Shown one piece after another: positions 18,325-26,508 of a stretch of DNA of 64,000 nucleotides (position 1 is its first letter; every line of letters begins with the position of its first letter). Origin of the DNA: CAZMXP01 sp964570285 (GTDB taxonomy: Bacteria; Planctomycetota; PLA2); contig CAZMXP010000028.1 in the NCBI GenBank assembly GCA_964570285.1, positions 1 to 64,000 of the forward strand, in the 5' to 3' direction. Position numbers and translations under genes: made by a program. Below the pieces are notes generated by a model. It had not been told where the DNA came from. It saw nothing but the letters and a program-made list of their open reading frames with translations, and ran no database searches.

Positions 18325-19502
18325 CGGTCCACCTCGCCGAGCGTGATGTCGATCGAGCCGATCAGCGCGATCAGGTCCCCGATCAGGAGGCCGCGCGCCG
18401 TCTCCGTGATCACCGCGATGTTGTAGAACGACGGCCCCCGCATGCGCACGCGATAGGGGTTCTTGCCGCCGTCCGACACGAAGTAGCAGGAGATCTCGCC
18501 GCGCGGCGCCTCGGAGGCGACATAGGCCTCGCCCGGCGGCGCCTTCCACCCGCGCGAGACCTTCGCGTTGCTGACCTCGCCCGCGGGCAGGCGCTCGACC
18601 CCCTGCCGGATGATCTTGATGCTCTCCTCGAGCTCGAGCAGGCGCTGCCGGTGGCGGTTCCACGCGTCGCCGACGACGCCGTGCTCGAACGGCCCGACCG
18701 GAACCTTGAACTCGAAGTCCTCGTAGGACGAGTAGGGCAGGTCGCGCCGCGTGTCGCGCGGCACGCCGGCGGCGCGCAGCACCGGTCCGGTGACGCCGTA
18801 GCGCAGGCAGATCTCGCGGTCGAGCAGCGCGACCCCGCAGGTGCGGTTCAGGAAGATCTGGTTGTAGGTGAGCAGGTTGTTGTACTCGTCCATGTGCGCA
18901 TCGACGCGGTCGCACCAGGCGATCACGCGCTTGCGCCAGTCATCCGAGACGTCGCGCGTGACGCCGCCGTACCGGATGTAGTGGTAGAGCAGCCGCCCGC
19001 CGGTCACCTCGTTCAGCAGCGTGATCCCCTCCTCGCGCTCGCGGAACATGTAGAGGAAGGGGGTGAAGGCCCCCATGTCGAGGCCGAACTGCCCCGCGCA
19101 GAAGAGGTGGCTGATCGCGCGGTTGATCTCGCAGAGGATCACGCGCAGGTACTGCGCGCGCTTCGGCACCTCGATCTGGCCCGCCTTCTCGACCGAGAGC
19201 ACGAGCCCCATCTCCATGTTGAGCGCGCCGAGGTAGTCCATCCGGTCGACGTAGGGCAGCCCCTGCACGTACGTGAGGTTCTCGAGGATCTTCTCGCAGC
19301 AGCGGTGCAGGTTGCCGATCAGCGGCTGGCAGGCCAGCACGACCTCGCCGTCGGTGCGCAGCACGACGCGCAGCACGCCGTGGGTGCTCGGGTGCTGCGG
19401 CCCCATGTTGAAGACCAGCTCGTCGGTCTGGATGTCGCGCGGCAGGAGCGGCGCGCTGCGCTCCCCCTCGTCGAGCTTGACGCCCTGGATCAGCGTGCTC
19501 AT
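18321..19502 (-). CDS. nuoD: NuoD, quinone-binding 49-kDa subunit
   Basis: A 393-residue NuoD (49-kDa homologue). Motifs: FNMGPQHPSTHGVLR near the N-terminus with the quinone-binding histidine, the HRCCEKI region, and the C-terminal GLLIGDLIALIGSIDITLGEVDR. It is a separate gene, not a NuoCD fusion. It overlaps nuoC upstream (ATGA) and nuoH downstream. Confidence 0.97.
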   Translation of the reverse strand: MSTLIQGVKLDEGERSAPLLPRDIQTDELVFNMGPQHPSTHGVLRVVLRTDGEVVLACQPLIGNLHRCCEKILENLTYVQGLPYVDRMDYLGALNMEMGLVLSVEKAGQIEVPKRAQYLRVILCEINRAISHLFCAGQFGLDMGAFTPFLYMFREREEGITLLNEVTGGRLLYHYIRYGGVTRDVSDDWRKRVIAWCDRVDAHMDEYNNLLTYNQIFLNRTCGVALLDREICLRYGVTGPVLRAAGVPRDTRRDLPYSSYEDFEFKVPVGPFEHGVVGDAWNRHRQRLLELEESIKIIRQGVERLPAGEVSNAKVSRGWKAPPGEAYVASEAPRGEISCYFVSDGGKNPYRVRMRGPSFYNIAVITETARGLLIGDLIALIGSIDITLGEVDR

Positions 19503-19960
19503 TGCGTGCAGTCCACCCCGTGGTACTCGGTCGGGAACACGTAGTCCTTCCGCAGGGGGTGCCCCTCCCAGTCCTCGGGAAGCAGGATGCGGTAGAGGTG
19601 CGGATGGCCGGCGAAGCGGATGCCGAGCAGATCCCACGTCTCGCGCTCGCCCCAGTTGGCGCTGGCCCACTCGTGCGCGAGCGTCGGCACCTCGGGATTC
19701 TCCCGCGGCACCGAGACCTTCACGCAGACAAAACCCGGCTCCTCCGAGATGCGCGCGAAGTGGTAGACGACCTCCATCCGGTCGGCGAAGTCCACCCCGC
19801 TGATCTGGTGCAGCATCTCGACGCCGCACTTCTCCCTCAGCACGCGCGACGCCGCGACGATCGCCTCCGCCTTCACGCGCACGAACGGGTGCGTCCCCTC
19901 GTCGACGACCTCCGTCACGGAGTCGCCGAGCGCTTCGCGCAGGATCTCCGCCTCCCTCAT
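19499..19960 (-). CDS. nuoC: NuoC, 30-kDa subunit
   Basis: A 153-residue NuoC. The family signature spans HEWASANWGERETWDLLG and FAGHPHLYRILLPEDWEGHP near the C-terminus. It structures the peripheral arm beside NuoD. Both gene ends overlap neighbours by 4 bp. Confidence 0.95.
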   Translation of the reverse strand: MREAEILREALGDSVTEVVDEGTHPFVRVKAEAIVAASRVLREKCGVEMLHQISGVDFADRMEVVYHFARISEEPGFVCVKVSVPRENPEVPTLAHEWASANWGERETWDLLGIRFAGHPHLYRILLPEDWEGHPLRKDYVFPTEYHGVDCTQ

Positions 19961-20727
19961 GTCGCCTTCTCCGCGGGAGGTTCATTCTGAGGGGGCTCGG
20001 GGGCCTTCTTGGCGGCGGCGGCCTTCGCCGCCGCAGCCTCGGCCTTGGCCTTCTTCTCGGCCTCCTCGGCGGCGCGCTTCGGATCGTCGTGGTGCAGCGC
20101 CTTCTCGGTCTTCCAAGGCTCCGCGGGCGAGAGGCCGTCGAGGACCGCCTGCCGCGAGCCCTTCTCCGGCGGTGTGAAGCCCGGGTCCTTGTTGTTGAGC
20201 CGCTTCCCGCGCGACATCACCAGTTCCTGCAGCCGCATCACGGCCTCGAGGAGCGCCTCGGGCCGCGGCGGGCAGCCGGGCAGGTAGATGTCCACGGGCA
20301 CGATCTTGTCCACGCCCTTGACGACGTGGTAGCCGAACTTGAAGTAGGGCCCCCCGCCGACGGTGCAGGCACCCATCGCGATGACCCACTTCGGGTTCGA
20401 CATCTGGTCCCAGAGGCGGCGCACCCGCGGCGCCATCTTGTGCGTCACCGTGCCGGCCACGATCATCACGTCCGCCTGCCGCGGCGTCGCGCGGAAGACC
20501 TCGGCGCCGAAGCGAGAGATGTCGAACTTGACCATCGCCGTCGAGATCATCTCGATCGCGCAGCAGGCGAGCCCAAACCCGAGGGGCCAGAGGGCCGACT
20601 TCCTGCCCCAGTCGATGAGCCACTCCGCCTTCGTCAGCAGGATGGTCTGCTCGAGTTCGGGGTCGAACCGCTCCGGGGGCGGCATGTAGGCCGGCCGACC
20701 CGGTCGCGCCGCCTTGGCTTCGCTCAC
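19957..20727 (-). CDS. nuoB: NuoB, N2-cluster subunit with Ala/Lys-rich tail (operon copy)
   Basis: A NuoB of 256 residues that holds the terminal [4Fe-4S] cluster N2. Ligands: the adjacent pair in GLACCAIEM, the cysteine in MGACTVGGG, and the one in PGCPPRP. The protein is longer than usual: after about residue 185 comes a charged, then Ala/Lys-rich tail that looks coiled-coil or disordered. GTG 20727 follows AAGGAGGG and overlaps the nuoA stop (GTGA). A second, tail-less NuoB is encoded divergently at 21356. Confidence 0.95.
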   Translation of the reverse strand: MSEAKAARPGRPAYMPPPERFDPELEQTILLTKAEWLIDWGRKSALWPLGFGLACCAIEMISTAMVKFDISRFGAEVFRATPRQADVMIVAGTVTHKMAPRVRRLWDQMSNPKWVIAMGACTVGGGPYFKFGYHVVKGVDKIVPVDIYLPGCPPRPEALLEAVMRLQELVMSRGKRLNNKDPGFTPPEKGSRQAVLDGLSPAEPWKTEKALHHDDPKRAAEEAEKKAKAEAAAAKAAAAKKAPEPPQNEPPAEKAT

Positions 20728-21221
20728 GCGCCCTCCTTGCCGCTTCCCACGGGTTCCGGCTCCTGGACGACCCCGCCCTCGAGCATCGCGTCGGTGAGCG
20801 CGGGCCCCGGCTTCGTGCTCGTCCAATCGAGGTCGCGCCGCTGCCAGACGTAGGCGAGGCCGATGCCGAGCACGACGAGGAAGAGGAGCGCCTCGACGAA
20901 GGCCGCCCCCCCGGCCCCCCCCGCGATGAACTTGTCGTACGCCGCCGCCCACGGGAAGAGGAGCGCCACCTCGATGTCGAAGATCAGGAAGATGAGGCTC
21001 AGCGTGTAGAAGCGGATGTCGAAGCGGATCCACGCGTCGCCCATCGTCGGCTCGCCGCACTCGTAGGTCTCGCCCTTCGCCCCCTGGTCGGGCTTGTGCG
21101 GGCGCCGGAGGAGCAGCTTGCCGATGACAAAGAGGTTGAGCCAAACGAAGATGGCTCCGAAAACGGCAAAGACAAGTACGTTTCCGAAGCCCTCGAGGTG
21201 ATCGGAGGCCGACACGAGCAT
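20724..21221 (-). CDS. nuoA: NuoA, complex I membrane subunit
   Basis: The first gene of the nuo operon, about 165 residues with three helices. Family marks: KGETYECGEPTMGDAWIRFDIRFY, with the functional cysteine in the first matrix loop, and LIFLIFDIEVALLFPWA. I take ATG 21221; a GTG at 21233 would add four residues. A CATAAT box at 21251-21256 (minus strand) could serve as the -10 of the operon promoter. The C-terminal 35 residues are an extension without a known role. Confidence 0.94.
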   Translation of the reverse strand: MLVSASDHLEGFGNVLVFAVFGAIFVWLNLFVIGKLLLRRPHKPDQGAKGETYECGEPTMGDAWIRFDIRFYTLSLIFLIFDIEVALLFPWAAAYDKFIAGGAGGAAFVEALLFLVVLGIGLAYVWQRRDLDWTSTKPGPALTDAMLEGGVVQEPEPVGSGKEGA

Positions 21222-21355
21222 GGGATGGTCCACCGCGACTTGCGCGGCGGATTATGCCACCCACGCCGCGGGGGGGCCAGATATCCGCAAGTGTCGCGCC
21301 TACAACCGCTTGAGCGATTTCCGGCGCGGCCGACAAGAGGTATACTGGGGTACCG

Positions 21356-21889
21356 ATGAAGAGCAGCGCAACGATCGACCTCCACGTCCCCGAGCAGCAG
21401 ACCGAGGGGGGCTTTTTCGTCTCCCGCCTCGACGCGCTGATCAACTGGAGCCGCAAGAACTCCCTCTGGCCGCTGCCGATGGGGCTCTCCTGCTGCGCGA
21501 TCGAGTTCATGGCCGTCGCCTGCTCGCGGTACGACCTTGCCCGCTTCGGAGCCGAGGTCGCGCGGTTCAGCCCGCGCCAGGCCGACGTGATGGTCGTCGC
21601 GGGGACGCTCACCTACAAGATGGCGGACATCGTCCGCCGCGTCTACGAGCAGATGGCCGAGCCGCGCTGGGTCATCGCGATGGGCGCCTGTGCGAGCAGC
21701 GGCGGCATGTTCCGCTCCTACCCGGTCGTGCAGGGCATCGACGAGATCGTGCCCGTGGACCTCTACATCAGCGGCTGCCCGCCGCGGCCGGAGGCCGTCC
21801 TCAAGGGGCTCATGACGCTGCAGGACAAGATCGGCCGCGAGAAGCCGGGGCAGGCCGTCATCGACCAGGTCAAGGAAGTACTCGCGTAG
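21356..21889 (+). CDS. Second NuoB-like subunit, divergent from the nuo operon
   Basis: A 177-residue NuoB paralogue with all four cluster ligands: the pair in GLSCCAIEF, the cysteine in GACASSGGM, and the one in SGCPPRP. It lacks the long tail of the operon copy and differs around the cluster (SSGGMFRSYPVVQGID against GGGPYFKFGYHVVKGVD). It may be an alternative N2 subunit for a complex I variant or for another membrane oxidoreductase. A TATACT box at 21341-21346 ends 9 bases before ATG 21356. Confidence 0.9.
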   Translation: MKSSATIDLHVPEQQTEGGFFVSRLDALINWSRKNSLWPLPMGLSCCAIEFMAVACSRYDLARFGAEVARFSPRQADVMVVAGTLTYKMADIVRRVYEQMAEPRWVIAMGACASSGGMFRSYPVVQGIDEIVPVDLYISGCPPRPEAVLKGLMTLQDKIGREKPGQAVIDQVKEVLA

Positions 21890-21937
21890 GGCGGCCCACC
21901 GAGGGAGCCGCCCCGCGGCCGCGGGAGGGGGGATCGC

Positions 21938-22495
21938 ATGCGTGCATGGCTCGCCGGTGCGTTGTTGTTTGGATTCGCGGGGGCAGCGGGGGCCGAGGGA
22001 GGCCCGGACGCGCCGTCCACCGAGGACCTGCCTTTCGAGTCGCTGGACGCCGATGGCGACGGGGCCTTCCGCCCCGCGGACATCGTCAAGCTGAGGACGA
22101 AGCCCTACGTGGATGCGATCGACAAGGAGGACTTCGAGGTCTTGCAGGCCTGGGCGCGCAGCTCCGCGGCGGTGAGCGTGCCCAAGGGGTGGTTCAAGGA
22201 CCACTTCGAGCACGCGGCGATCTGGACCTTTCTCTCCCCGCTCGACCTCCCCGTCGGCTGCTTCCACGGCGCGATGGACGTGAACACGCCGATCGGGGCG
22301 GTGCGGAAGCTCGAGGCGCAGGCGAAAGAGGCCGGCAAGTCCAGGATGGAGTTCCACTACTTCGACGACCTCGACCACTCGCTGAACATCGGCGAGTACT
22401 TCGTCCACGGCCGGATGCCCGCGGGCCATCAGGCGATCTTCGACTTCCTCCGCCGTCAGACCGCGCCGAGGCCGGGCGCCGCAGTCGATCGCTGA
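21938..22495 (+). CDS. Exported EF-hand plus partial alpha/beta-hydrolase protein
   Basis: A 185-residue protein with a strong Shine-Dalgarno (GGAGGGGGG) and a signal peptide (residues 1-19). Residues 37-48 form a canonical EF-hand loop (D-x-D-x-D-G...D). From about 105 the sequence matches the C-terminal third of alpha/beta hydrolases: FHGAMDVNTP with the acid D114, and DDLDHSL with the histidine H147. The nucleophile-serine part of the fold is absent. It may be the product of an internal in-frame deletion or a reduced non-catalytic domain. Function is not assigned. Confidence 0.7.
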   Translation: MRAWLAGALLFGFAGAAGAEGGPDAPSTEDLPFESLDADGDGAFRPADIVKLRTKPYVDAIDKEDFEVLQAWARSSAAVSVPKGWFKDHFEHAAIWTFLSPLDLPVGCFHGAMDVNTPIGAVRKLEAQAKEAGKSRMEFHYFDDLDHSLNIGEYFVHGRMPAGHQAIFDFLRRQTAPRPGAAVDR

Positions 22496-22530
22496 GCGGG
22501 CCGCGGTTCCATGGCGGCTCCGGAGGACGA

Positions 22531-23097
22531 ATGGCGGAGATCTACGTAAGCACAGACGTCGAGGCGGACGGCCCCATCCCGGGGCCCAACTCGATGCTCA
22601 GCTTCGCGTCGGTCGCGTTCACGGCGGCGAAGGAGCTCGTCGGCACCTTCGAGGTCAACATCGCCACGCTTCCGGGCGCCGTCGGAGACCCGAAGACGAT
22701 GGAGTGGTGGCGCAGCCAGCCCGAGGCGTGGGCCGCCTGCCGCGCCAACCTGCGTGAGCCCGCCGAGGCGATGCGCGAGTACGTAGGGTGGCTGAAGTCG
22801 CTGCCGGGGAGGGCCGTCTTCGTCGGCTATCCCGCCGCCTACGACTTCAAGTTCGTCTACTGGTACCTGATCCGGTTCGCCGGCGAGAGCCCCTTCGCCC
22901 ACTCGGCCCTCGACATCAAGACCTACGCGATGGCGCTGCTCGGCCGCGAGTACCGCGAGGCGGTCAAGCGCAACATGCCCAAGAAGTGGTTCGACAAGCT
23001 CCCCCACACCCACGTCGCCCTCGACGACGCGAAGGGGCAGGGGGCGCTGTTCTGCAACATGCTCGCGGAGCGGATGCGACGGGGGGGACACCCCTGA
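22531..23097 (+). CDS. DnaQ-like 3'-5' exonuclease
   Basis: A 188-residue exonuclease of the DEDDh class. Visible metal-site residues: D9 and E11 (STDVEADGP), D105 (AAYDFKF), and the C-terminal HVALDDAKGQG with its histidine and aspartates. It resembles short bacterial 3'-5' exonucleases or exoribonucleases; the substrate (RNA or DNA) cannot be told from sequence alone. ATG 22531 has GGAGGACG just upstream. Confidence 0.82.
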   Translation: MAEIYVSTDVEADGPIPGPNSMLSFASVAFTAAKELVGTFEVNIATLPGAVGDPKTMEWWRSQPEAWAACRANLREPAEAMREYVGWLKSLPGRAVFVGYPAAYDFKFVYWYLIRFAGESPFAHSALDIKTYAMALLGREYREAVKRNMPKKWFDKLPHTHVALDDAKGQGALFCNMLAERMRRGGHP

Positions 23098-23121
23098 CCG
23101 CTTGCCCTCCTTGGGAGTGAT

Positions 23122-23667
23122 CTACGCCGGAAAGATCTCCGCCACGCGGATCTCGAACCCGGGAACGACATCCTCGCCGCCGAGCACATCCTGCCCGGTC
23201 AGCAGTCGCGCGCCCCCACGGCGGTGCGCTGTCACGCTCAACTTCTTGGGGTCTACAACCCAGACCAGCGCGCACCCCGCATCGAGCCAGTCGCGAACCT
23301 TGCTCTTGACCGCGCCCGCCCGGTCGTCGGGCGAAAGCACCTCCACGGCAAGATCGGGAGCACCGATGACGTAGCCATCATCCGGGGGCGCGCCGGAACG
23401 CTCCTTGCGGATAAACGCGATGTCCGGGGCACGGACGGTGTCGGGGTCGCGCGAGAGCAGGAAGCCGGTCTCGGCGGCGACGAGTACGCCCAGTCCAGCT
23501 TTCTTCACATGATTGCCGAGCAGCAGAGTGAGTTCGACGGTGATCCGGCCATGGCGGTTGCCCGCCAGCGTCATCATGATCAACCCTCCCCTCACGAGCT
23601 CGCACCGGCCGATATCGCCGGCTGCCATGAGCTGCTCCGCGGAGGTAATGTTGCGCGTCGATACCAT
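23122..23667 (-). CDS. Uma2-family (DUF820) putative endonuclease
   Basis: A 181-residue Uma2/DUF820 protein with a PD-(D/E)xK nuclease fold. Family signatures: CELVRGGLIMM, NRHGRITVEL, RAPDIAFIRKER and DLAVEVLSPDDRAG (core acid and lysine region), then WLDAGCALVWVVDP. Uma2 genes occur in many copies in some genomes, and their biological role is poorly known. The stop lies close to the convergent exonuclease gene. Confidence 0.88.
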   Translation of the reverse strand: MVSTRNITSAEQLMAAGDIGRCELVRGGLIMMTLAGNRHGRITVELTLLLGNHVKKAGLGVLVAAETGFLLSRDPDTVRAPDIAFIRKERSGAPPDDGYVIGAPDLAVEVLSPDDRAGAVKSKVRDWLDAGCALVWVVDPKKLSVTAHRRGGARLLTGQDVLGGEDVVPGFEIRVAEIFPA

Positions 23668-23672
23668 CGCAC

Positions 23673-24005
23673 CTACACCGAGAACGACTCCCCGCAGCCG
23701 CAGGTCCCCTTCGCGTTCGGATTCACGAACTTGAATCCGGCGCCGGTCAGCGCGTCGGCGTAGTCGAGTTCGCTGCCGTTCAGGAAGAAGAGCGACTTCT
23801 TGTCGATGTAGACGCGGAAGCCGTCCCGCTCGAAGGTCTCGTCCCCCTCCCCGGGCCCCTCCCCGATCTCCATCTTGTACATGAGGCCGGAGCAGCCGCC
23901 GCCGGCGACCTTCACGCGGAGCCCGGGGGCCATGAGCCCCGCCTGCGCCGCGACGAGATCCTTGCCGCGCTTGGCGGCGCGTTCGCTGATCGTGAGACTC
24001 GGCAT
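23673..24005 (-). CDS. erpA: A-type Fe-S carrier (HesB/IscA/ErpA family)
   Basis: A 110-residue A-type carrier that inserts Fe-S clusters into apoproteins. Ligand cysteines: C38 in GGGCSG and C102/C104 in the C-terminal TCGCGESF. ErpA or IscA cannot be told apart with certainty. It is divergent from a cysteine desulfurase with only 7 bp between starts, so the two are probably co-controlled. Residues 47-54 (IGEGPGEG) are encoded by a copy of the G-rich repeat also found in FeoB. TATCAT lies 7 bases before the ATG. Confidence 0.88.
   Translation of the reverse strand: MPSLTISERAAKRGKDLVAAQAGLMAPGLRVKVAGGGCSGLMYKMEIGEGPGEGDETFERDGFRVYIDKKSLFFLNGSELDYADALTGAGFKFVNPNAKGTCGCGESFSV
23846..23874 (-). 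repeat. G-quadruplex-type repeat inside the A-type carrier gene
   Basis: On the minus strand the core reads G4-A-G4-CCC-G4-A-G5, the same core as at 59536-59564 and 47346-47374. It encodes IGEGPGEG in the variable loop of the carrier. Four G-runs with loops of 1, 3 and 1 bases fit an intramolecular G-quadruplex motif. Confidence 0.65.
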
Positions 24006-24012
24006 AAAGTCA

Positions 24013-25176
24013 ATGATAGCATCGGTTTCCAGCTTGGCGATCTACCTCGACCACCACGCGACGACGCCGCTCGACCCGCGCGTGCTCGACGCGATGATGC
24101 CCTACCTGCAAGGGAAGTTCGGCAACGCGAGCAGCCGCAGCCACAGGCACGGCTGGGAGGCGGAAGAGGGTGTGGAGGGGGCGCGGGGGCAGGTGGCGCG
24201 GCTGCTCGGGGCCGATCCGCGCGAGATCATCTTCACGAGCGGCGCGACGGAATCGAACAACCTCGCGATGCTCGGCCTCGCGGCGTTGGGGCGCTCCCGC
24301 GGCGACCGCATCCTCATCAGTCCGATCGAGCACCCCTCGGTAACCGACGCGGCGGAGCATCTCGCGACGCGCGGCTTCCGCGTCGATCGCCTGCCCGTCG
24401 ACCGGCTCGGCCGCGTCCAACCGTTCGACGCCGGCGAGGGAACCATCCTCGTCTCGGTGATGCTCGCGAACAACGAGGTCGGCACGATCCAGCCGGTCGC
24501 GGACCTGGTCGCCGCGGCGCGCGGCGCCTTCTTCCACACCGACGCCACGCAGGGCGTCGGCAAGATCGAGTGGAGCGTGAAGGGGTCCGGCGTCCACACC
24601 GCCTCGCTGACCGGGCACAAGATGGGCGGGCCGAAGGGGTGCGGCGCCCTCTACGTCCGGAAGGACTTGCAGCTGCCGCGACTGTTGCATGGCGGAGGTC
24701 AGGAGCGGGGCATGCGGCCGGGCACGCTGAACGTCCCGGGCATCGTCGGCCTCGGCGCCGCGTGCGGACTCTGCCTGCGCGAGCGAGAGGAGGAGAGCGC
24801 GCGGGTCGCGCGGCTTCGCGACCTGCTCCGCGAGAGGCTCATGGCGACGATCCCGGGGCTGCGGCGCAACGGCGATCCGGAGCGCTGCCTGCCGGGTAAT
24901 CTCCACCTGACGTTCGACGGCGTCGACAACCAGTCGCTGATCGCGGCGCTGCCCGAGGTCGCCTTCTCGACCGGCTCCGCCTGCGCCTCCGGCGCGCTGG
25001 AGCCCTCCCATGTGCTGAAGGCGATGGGCGTGCCGCCCGCCTCCGCGCGCTCGTCGGTCCGGTTCGGCCTCGGGCGCTCGACGACGCAGGAGGAGATCGA
25101 GAGGGTCGCCGCGCTGGTGGGCGCCGCGGTCCGTCGCCTCCGGGAGGGAACCGCCCCCCGAGGACGGGCTTCCTAG
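24013..25176 (+). CDS. NifS/IscS-type cysteine desulfurase
   Basis: A class I PLP-dependent cysteine desulfurase of 387 residues. PLP lysine K203 lies in LTGHKMGGPKG, the active cysteine C324 in TGSACASGALE, and the N-terminal YLDHHATTPLDPRV is typical of NifS/IscS. It could supply sulfur for Fe-S clusters or for tRNA thiolation. A desulfurase of this class could also supply selenide for selenophosphate, which is of interest given the UGA-containing genes at 26.5-28.3 kb; that link is inference. ATG 24013 is used; TTG 24034 gives the more usual N-terminus. Confidence 0.92.
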   Translation: MIASVSSLAIYLDHHATTPLDPRVLDAMMPYLQGKFGNASSRSHRHGWEAEEGVEGARGQVARLLGADPREIIFTSGATESNNLAMLGLAALGRSRGDRILISPIEHPSVTDAAEHLATRGFRVDRLPVDRLGRVQPFDAGEGTILVSVMLANNEVGTIQPVADLVAAARGAFFHTDATQGVGKIEWSVKGSGVHTASLTGHKMGGPKGCGALYVRKDLQLPRLLHGGGQERGMRPGTLNVPGIVGLGAACGLCLREREEESARVARLRDLLRERLMATIPGLRRNGDPERCLPGNLHLTFDGVDNQSLIAALPEVAFSTGSACASGALEPSHVLKAMGVPPASARSSVRFGLGRSTTQEEIERVAALVGAAVRRLREGTAPRGRAS

Positions 25177-25247
25177 TCCTTCGGAATCCCGCGTGCCTCT
25201 GCCTCCGCGCGGCGGTGCTCGAGGCCCCGCGGATCGACCGCCGCGCG

Positions 25248-25286
25248 GACTGGAGCCGGCACCCGTGCGGGCGGCCGGCTCCAGTC
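25248..25286. terminator. Bidirectional hairpin terminator
   Basis: A perfect 13-bp inverted repeat (GACTGGAGCCGGC at 25248-25260, its complement at 25274-25286) with a 13-base loop. It lies between the convergent desulfurase and PEP-CTERM genes. No long U-run follows. Confidence 0.6.
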
Positions 25287-25306
25287 TCGCTCGCGGGCCC
25301 GCAAGC

Positions 25307-25864
25307 TCAGGCCGCCCGGCGCCGGCGGCGCCAGTAGCAGTAGCCGCCGAGCATCGTGAGGCAGAGGGCGAGCGTGCCGGGTTCGGGGGAGGGGGCGGGC
25401 GTGAGGCGGAAGTAGGCGTCACCGCCCCGGCCCTGGCCCGAGATCACGTAGATCGAGATCTGCTGCGTGCCGTAGCCGAGCAGGAAGCTCGCGCGACCGT
25501 AGCGACCGTCGAGCAGCGTCTGGTCCGGGTCGCTCGTGTCCACGGCAGGGATGCCGCCCGCTCCCGGCGCGCTGGTCACGCCGAGGGAGACGCCCCAGTT
25601 GAACACCTCGAACTGGTCCCCGGGTTCGAAGGCGTCGACGATCGTCAGGACGTAGCGACCGGCGAAGGTCCATGCGGGATTGCCGAGGGCGACGGAGTTC
25701 CCGCCGCCGCTGGGGATCGCGAAGGTCCCCGCCGTCGCCTCGGTGCCGTTGGCACCAAAGCTGAATTCCTTCCAAGGACCGTCCTCCGGGACGATCGGAT
25801 CGGCGAGCGCGAACTGGGTTGACACCAGCAGCGCCAAGGTGATTCCAAGCAGTCGCATTGTCAC
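25307..25864 (-). CDS. PEP-CTERM sorting-domain protein
   Basis: A 185-residue exported protein. It has an N-terminal signal peptide (MRLLGITLALLVSTQFALA after GTG 25864) and a C-terminal PEP-CTERM tail: SPEPGT, a hydrophobic helix (LALCLTMLGGYCYW) and a run of five arginines. Such tails are processed by exosortase; no exosortase gene is in this window. The central part is beta-rich with few charges and matches no function I know. GTG 25864 is preferred to ATG 25858 because AGGAG lies 7 bases upstream. Confidence 0.85.
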   Translation of the reverse strand: MTMRLLGITLALLVSTQFALADPIVPEDGPWKEFSFGANGTEATAGTFAIPSGGGNSVALGNPAWTFAGRYVLTIVDAFEPGDQFEVFNWGVSLGVTSAPGAGGIPAVDTSDPDQTLLDGRYGRASFLLGYGTQQISIYVISGQGRGGDAYFRLTPAPSPEPGTLALCLTMLGGYCYWRRRRRAA

Positions 25865-26194
25865 GTTGTGTCTCCTGTTGAGGTTGGCTTGCCAGGAGGC
25901 CGAGACTAAGTCAGGGTTTTTGGAGAGGCAACCGCGACCTGCCCCGGCGGATGCAAGTAGTCTCGAAACCGGACTCAGACTGATACGAGCGTCCCGGAAT
26001 GAGACGGTCGCAGCCGCGCACGGCGCGGACCCCGCGTCGGCGGAGAGCTCGCGGGCCTGCCGCCCGGCGTCGGCCTAGACCTGCTTCACCTCCGACGCCC
26101 GGCATGTCCGCCCACGCGTGCCAACCACGCCCGGGCACCGACAGCGAGGATCCTTCGAGTCGAGGGTCTGCCCGACGATTCGTCGGCCCCACCC
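25865..26194. other. Intergenic stretch with a solo insertion-sequence end
   Basis: About 330 bp without a supported gene. The right half (26131-26186) is an insertion-sequence end like that at 52426-52489 and is listed separately. In the left part I see only a possible promoter region for the PEP-CTERM gene and no clear boxes. Confidence 0.6.
26131..26186. mobile_element. Solo insertion-sequence end, related to the 52.4-kb copy
   Basis: CCGGGCACCGACAGCGA at 26131-26147 is identical to 52426-52442. After exactly 18 unconserved bases comes a 21-base block (GTCTGCCCGACGATTC then GTCGG) that matches the palindromic right end of the 52-kb element at about 17 of 21 positions. No transposase is seen here, so it is a remnant end. 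Confidence 0.6.
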
Positions 26195-26458
26195 CTAGAA
26201 CTCGTTGCGCGGCCGCGCCTGGTCGATGTAGGCCTGCCGCGCGGCGGCGTACTCGGCGGCGGTCAGCGCCTCGACGGGGAAGCCGTCGGGATCCTCCCAG
26301 ATCCTCTTCAGGAAGGGGATGCACCAGCCGCAGCCGGTACCCGCGCCGAGGCACTGGCTCATCTGCGAGGCGAGCCTGGGACGTTCGCGACGCGCGTAGT
26401 GGACGAGCTTGCGCAGCGGGACGCGGTAGCAGTAGCAGATCAGCTCGTCGGGCTTCAC
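26195..26458 (-). CDS. BFD-like [2Fe-2S] ferredoxin
   Basis: An 87-residue protein with the bacterioferritin-associated-ferredoxin pattern: C8-x-C10, 32 residues, then C43-x2-C46 (LICYCYR and GTGCGWC). BFD domains pass electrons, for example to bacterioferritin or in nitrite reductase-like enzymes. GTG 26458 is the only good start before the motif. It is the last gene of the run that includes the two UGA-containing thioredoxin-like genes, 50 bp after the second, so it may share their redox pathway. Confidence 0.82.
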   Translation of the reverse strand: MKPDELICYCYRVPLRKLVHYARRERPRLASQMSQCLGAGTGCGWCIPFLKRIWEDPDGFPVEALTAAEYAAARQAYIDQARPRNEF

Positions 26459-26508
26459 GGGGGCAGGGGGCGCCCGCACGCGGCGGACGCCCCCGGGACT
26501 CCGGAGGG

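Noticed and set aside
21310..21346. TTGAGC (21310-21315) as the -35 partner of TATACT at 21341
   Set aside because: The spacer would be 25 bp, too long for a sigma-70 promoter.
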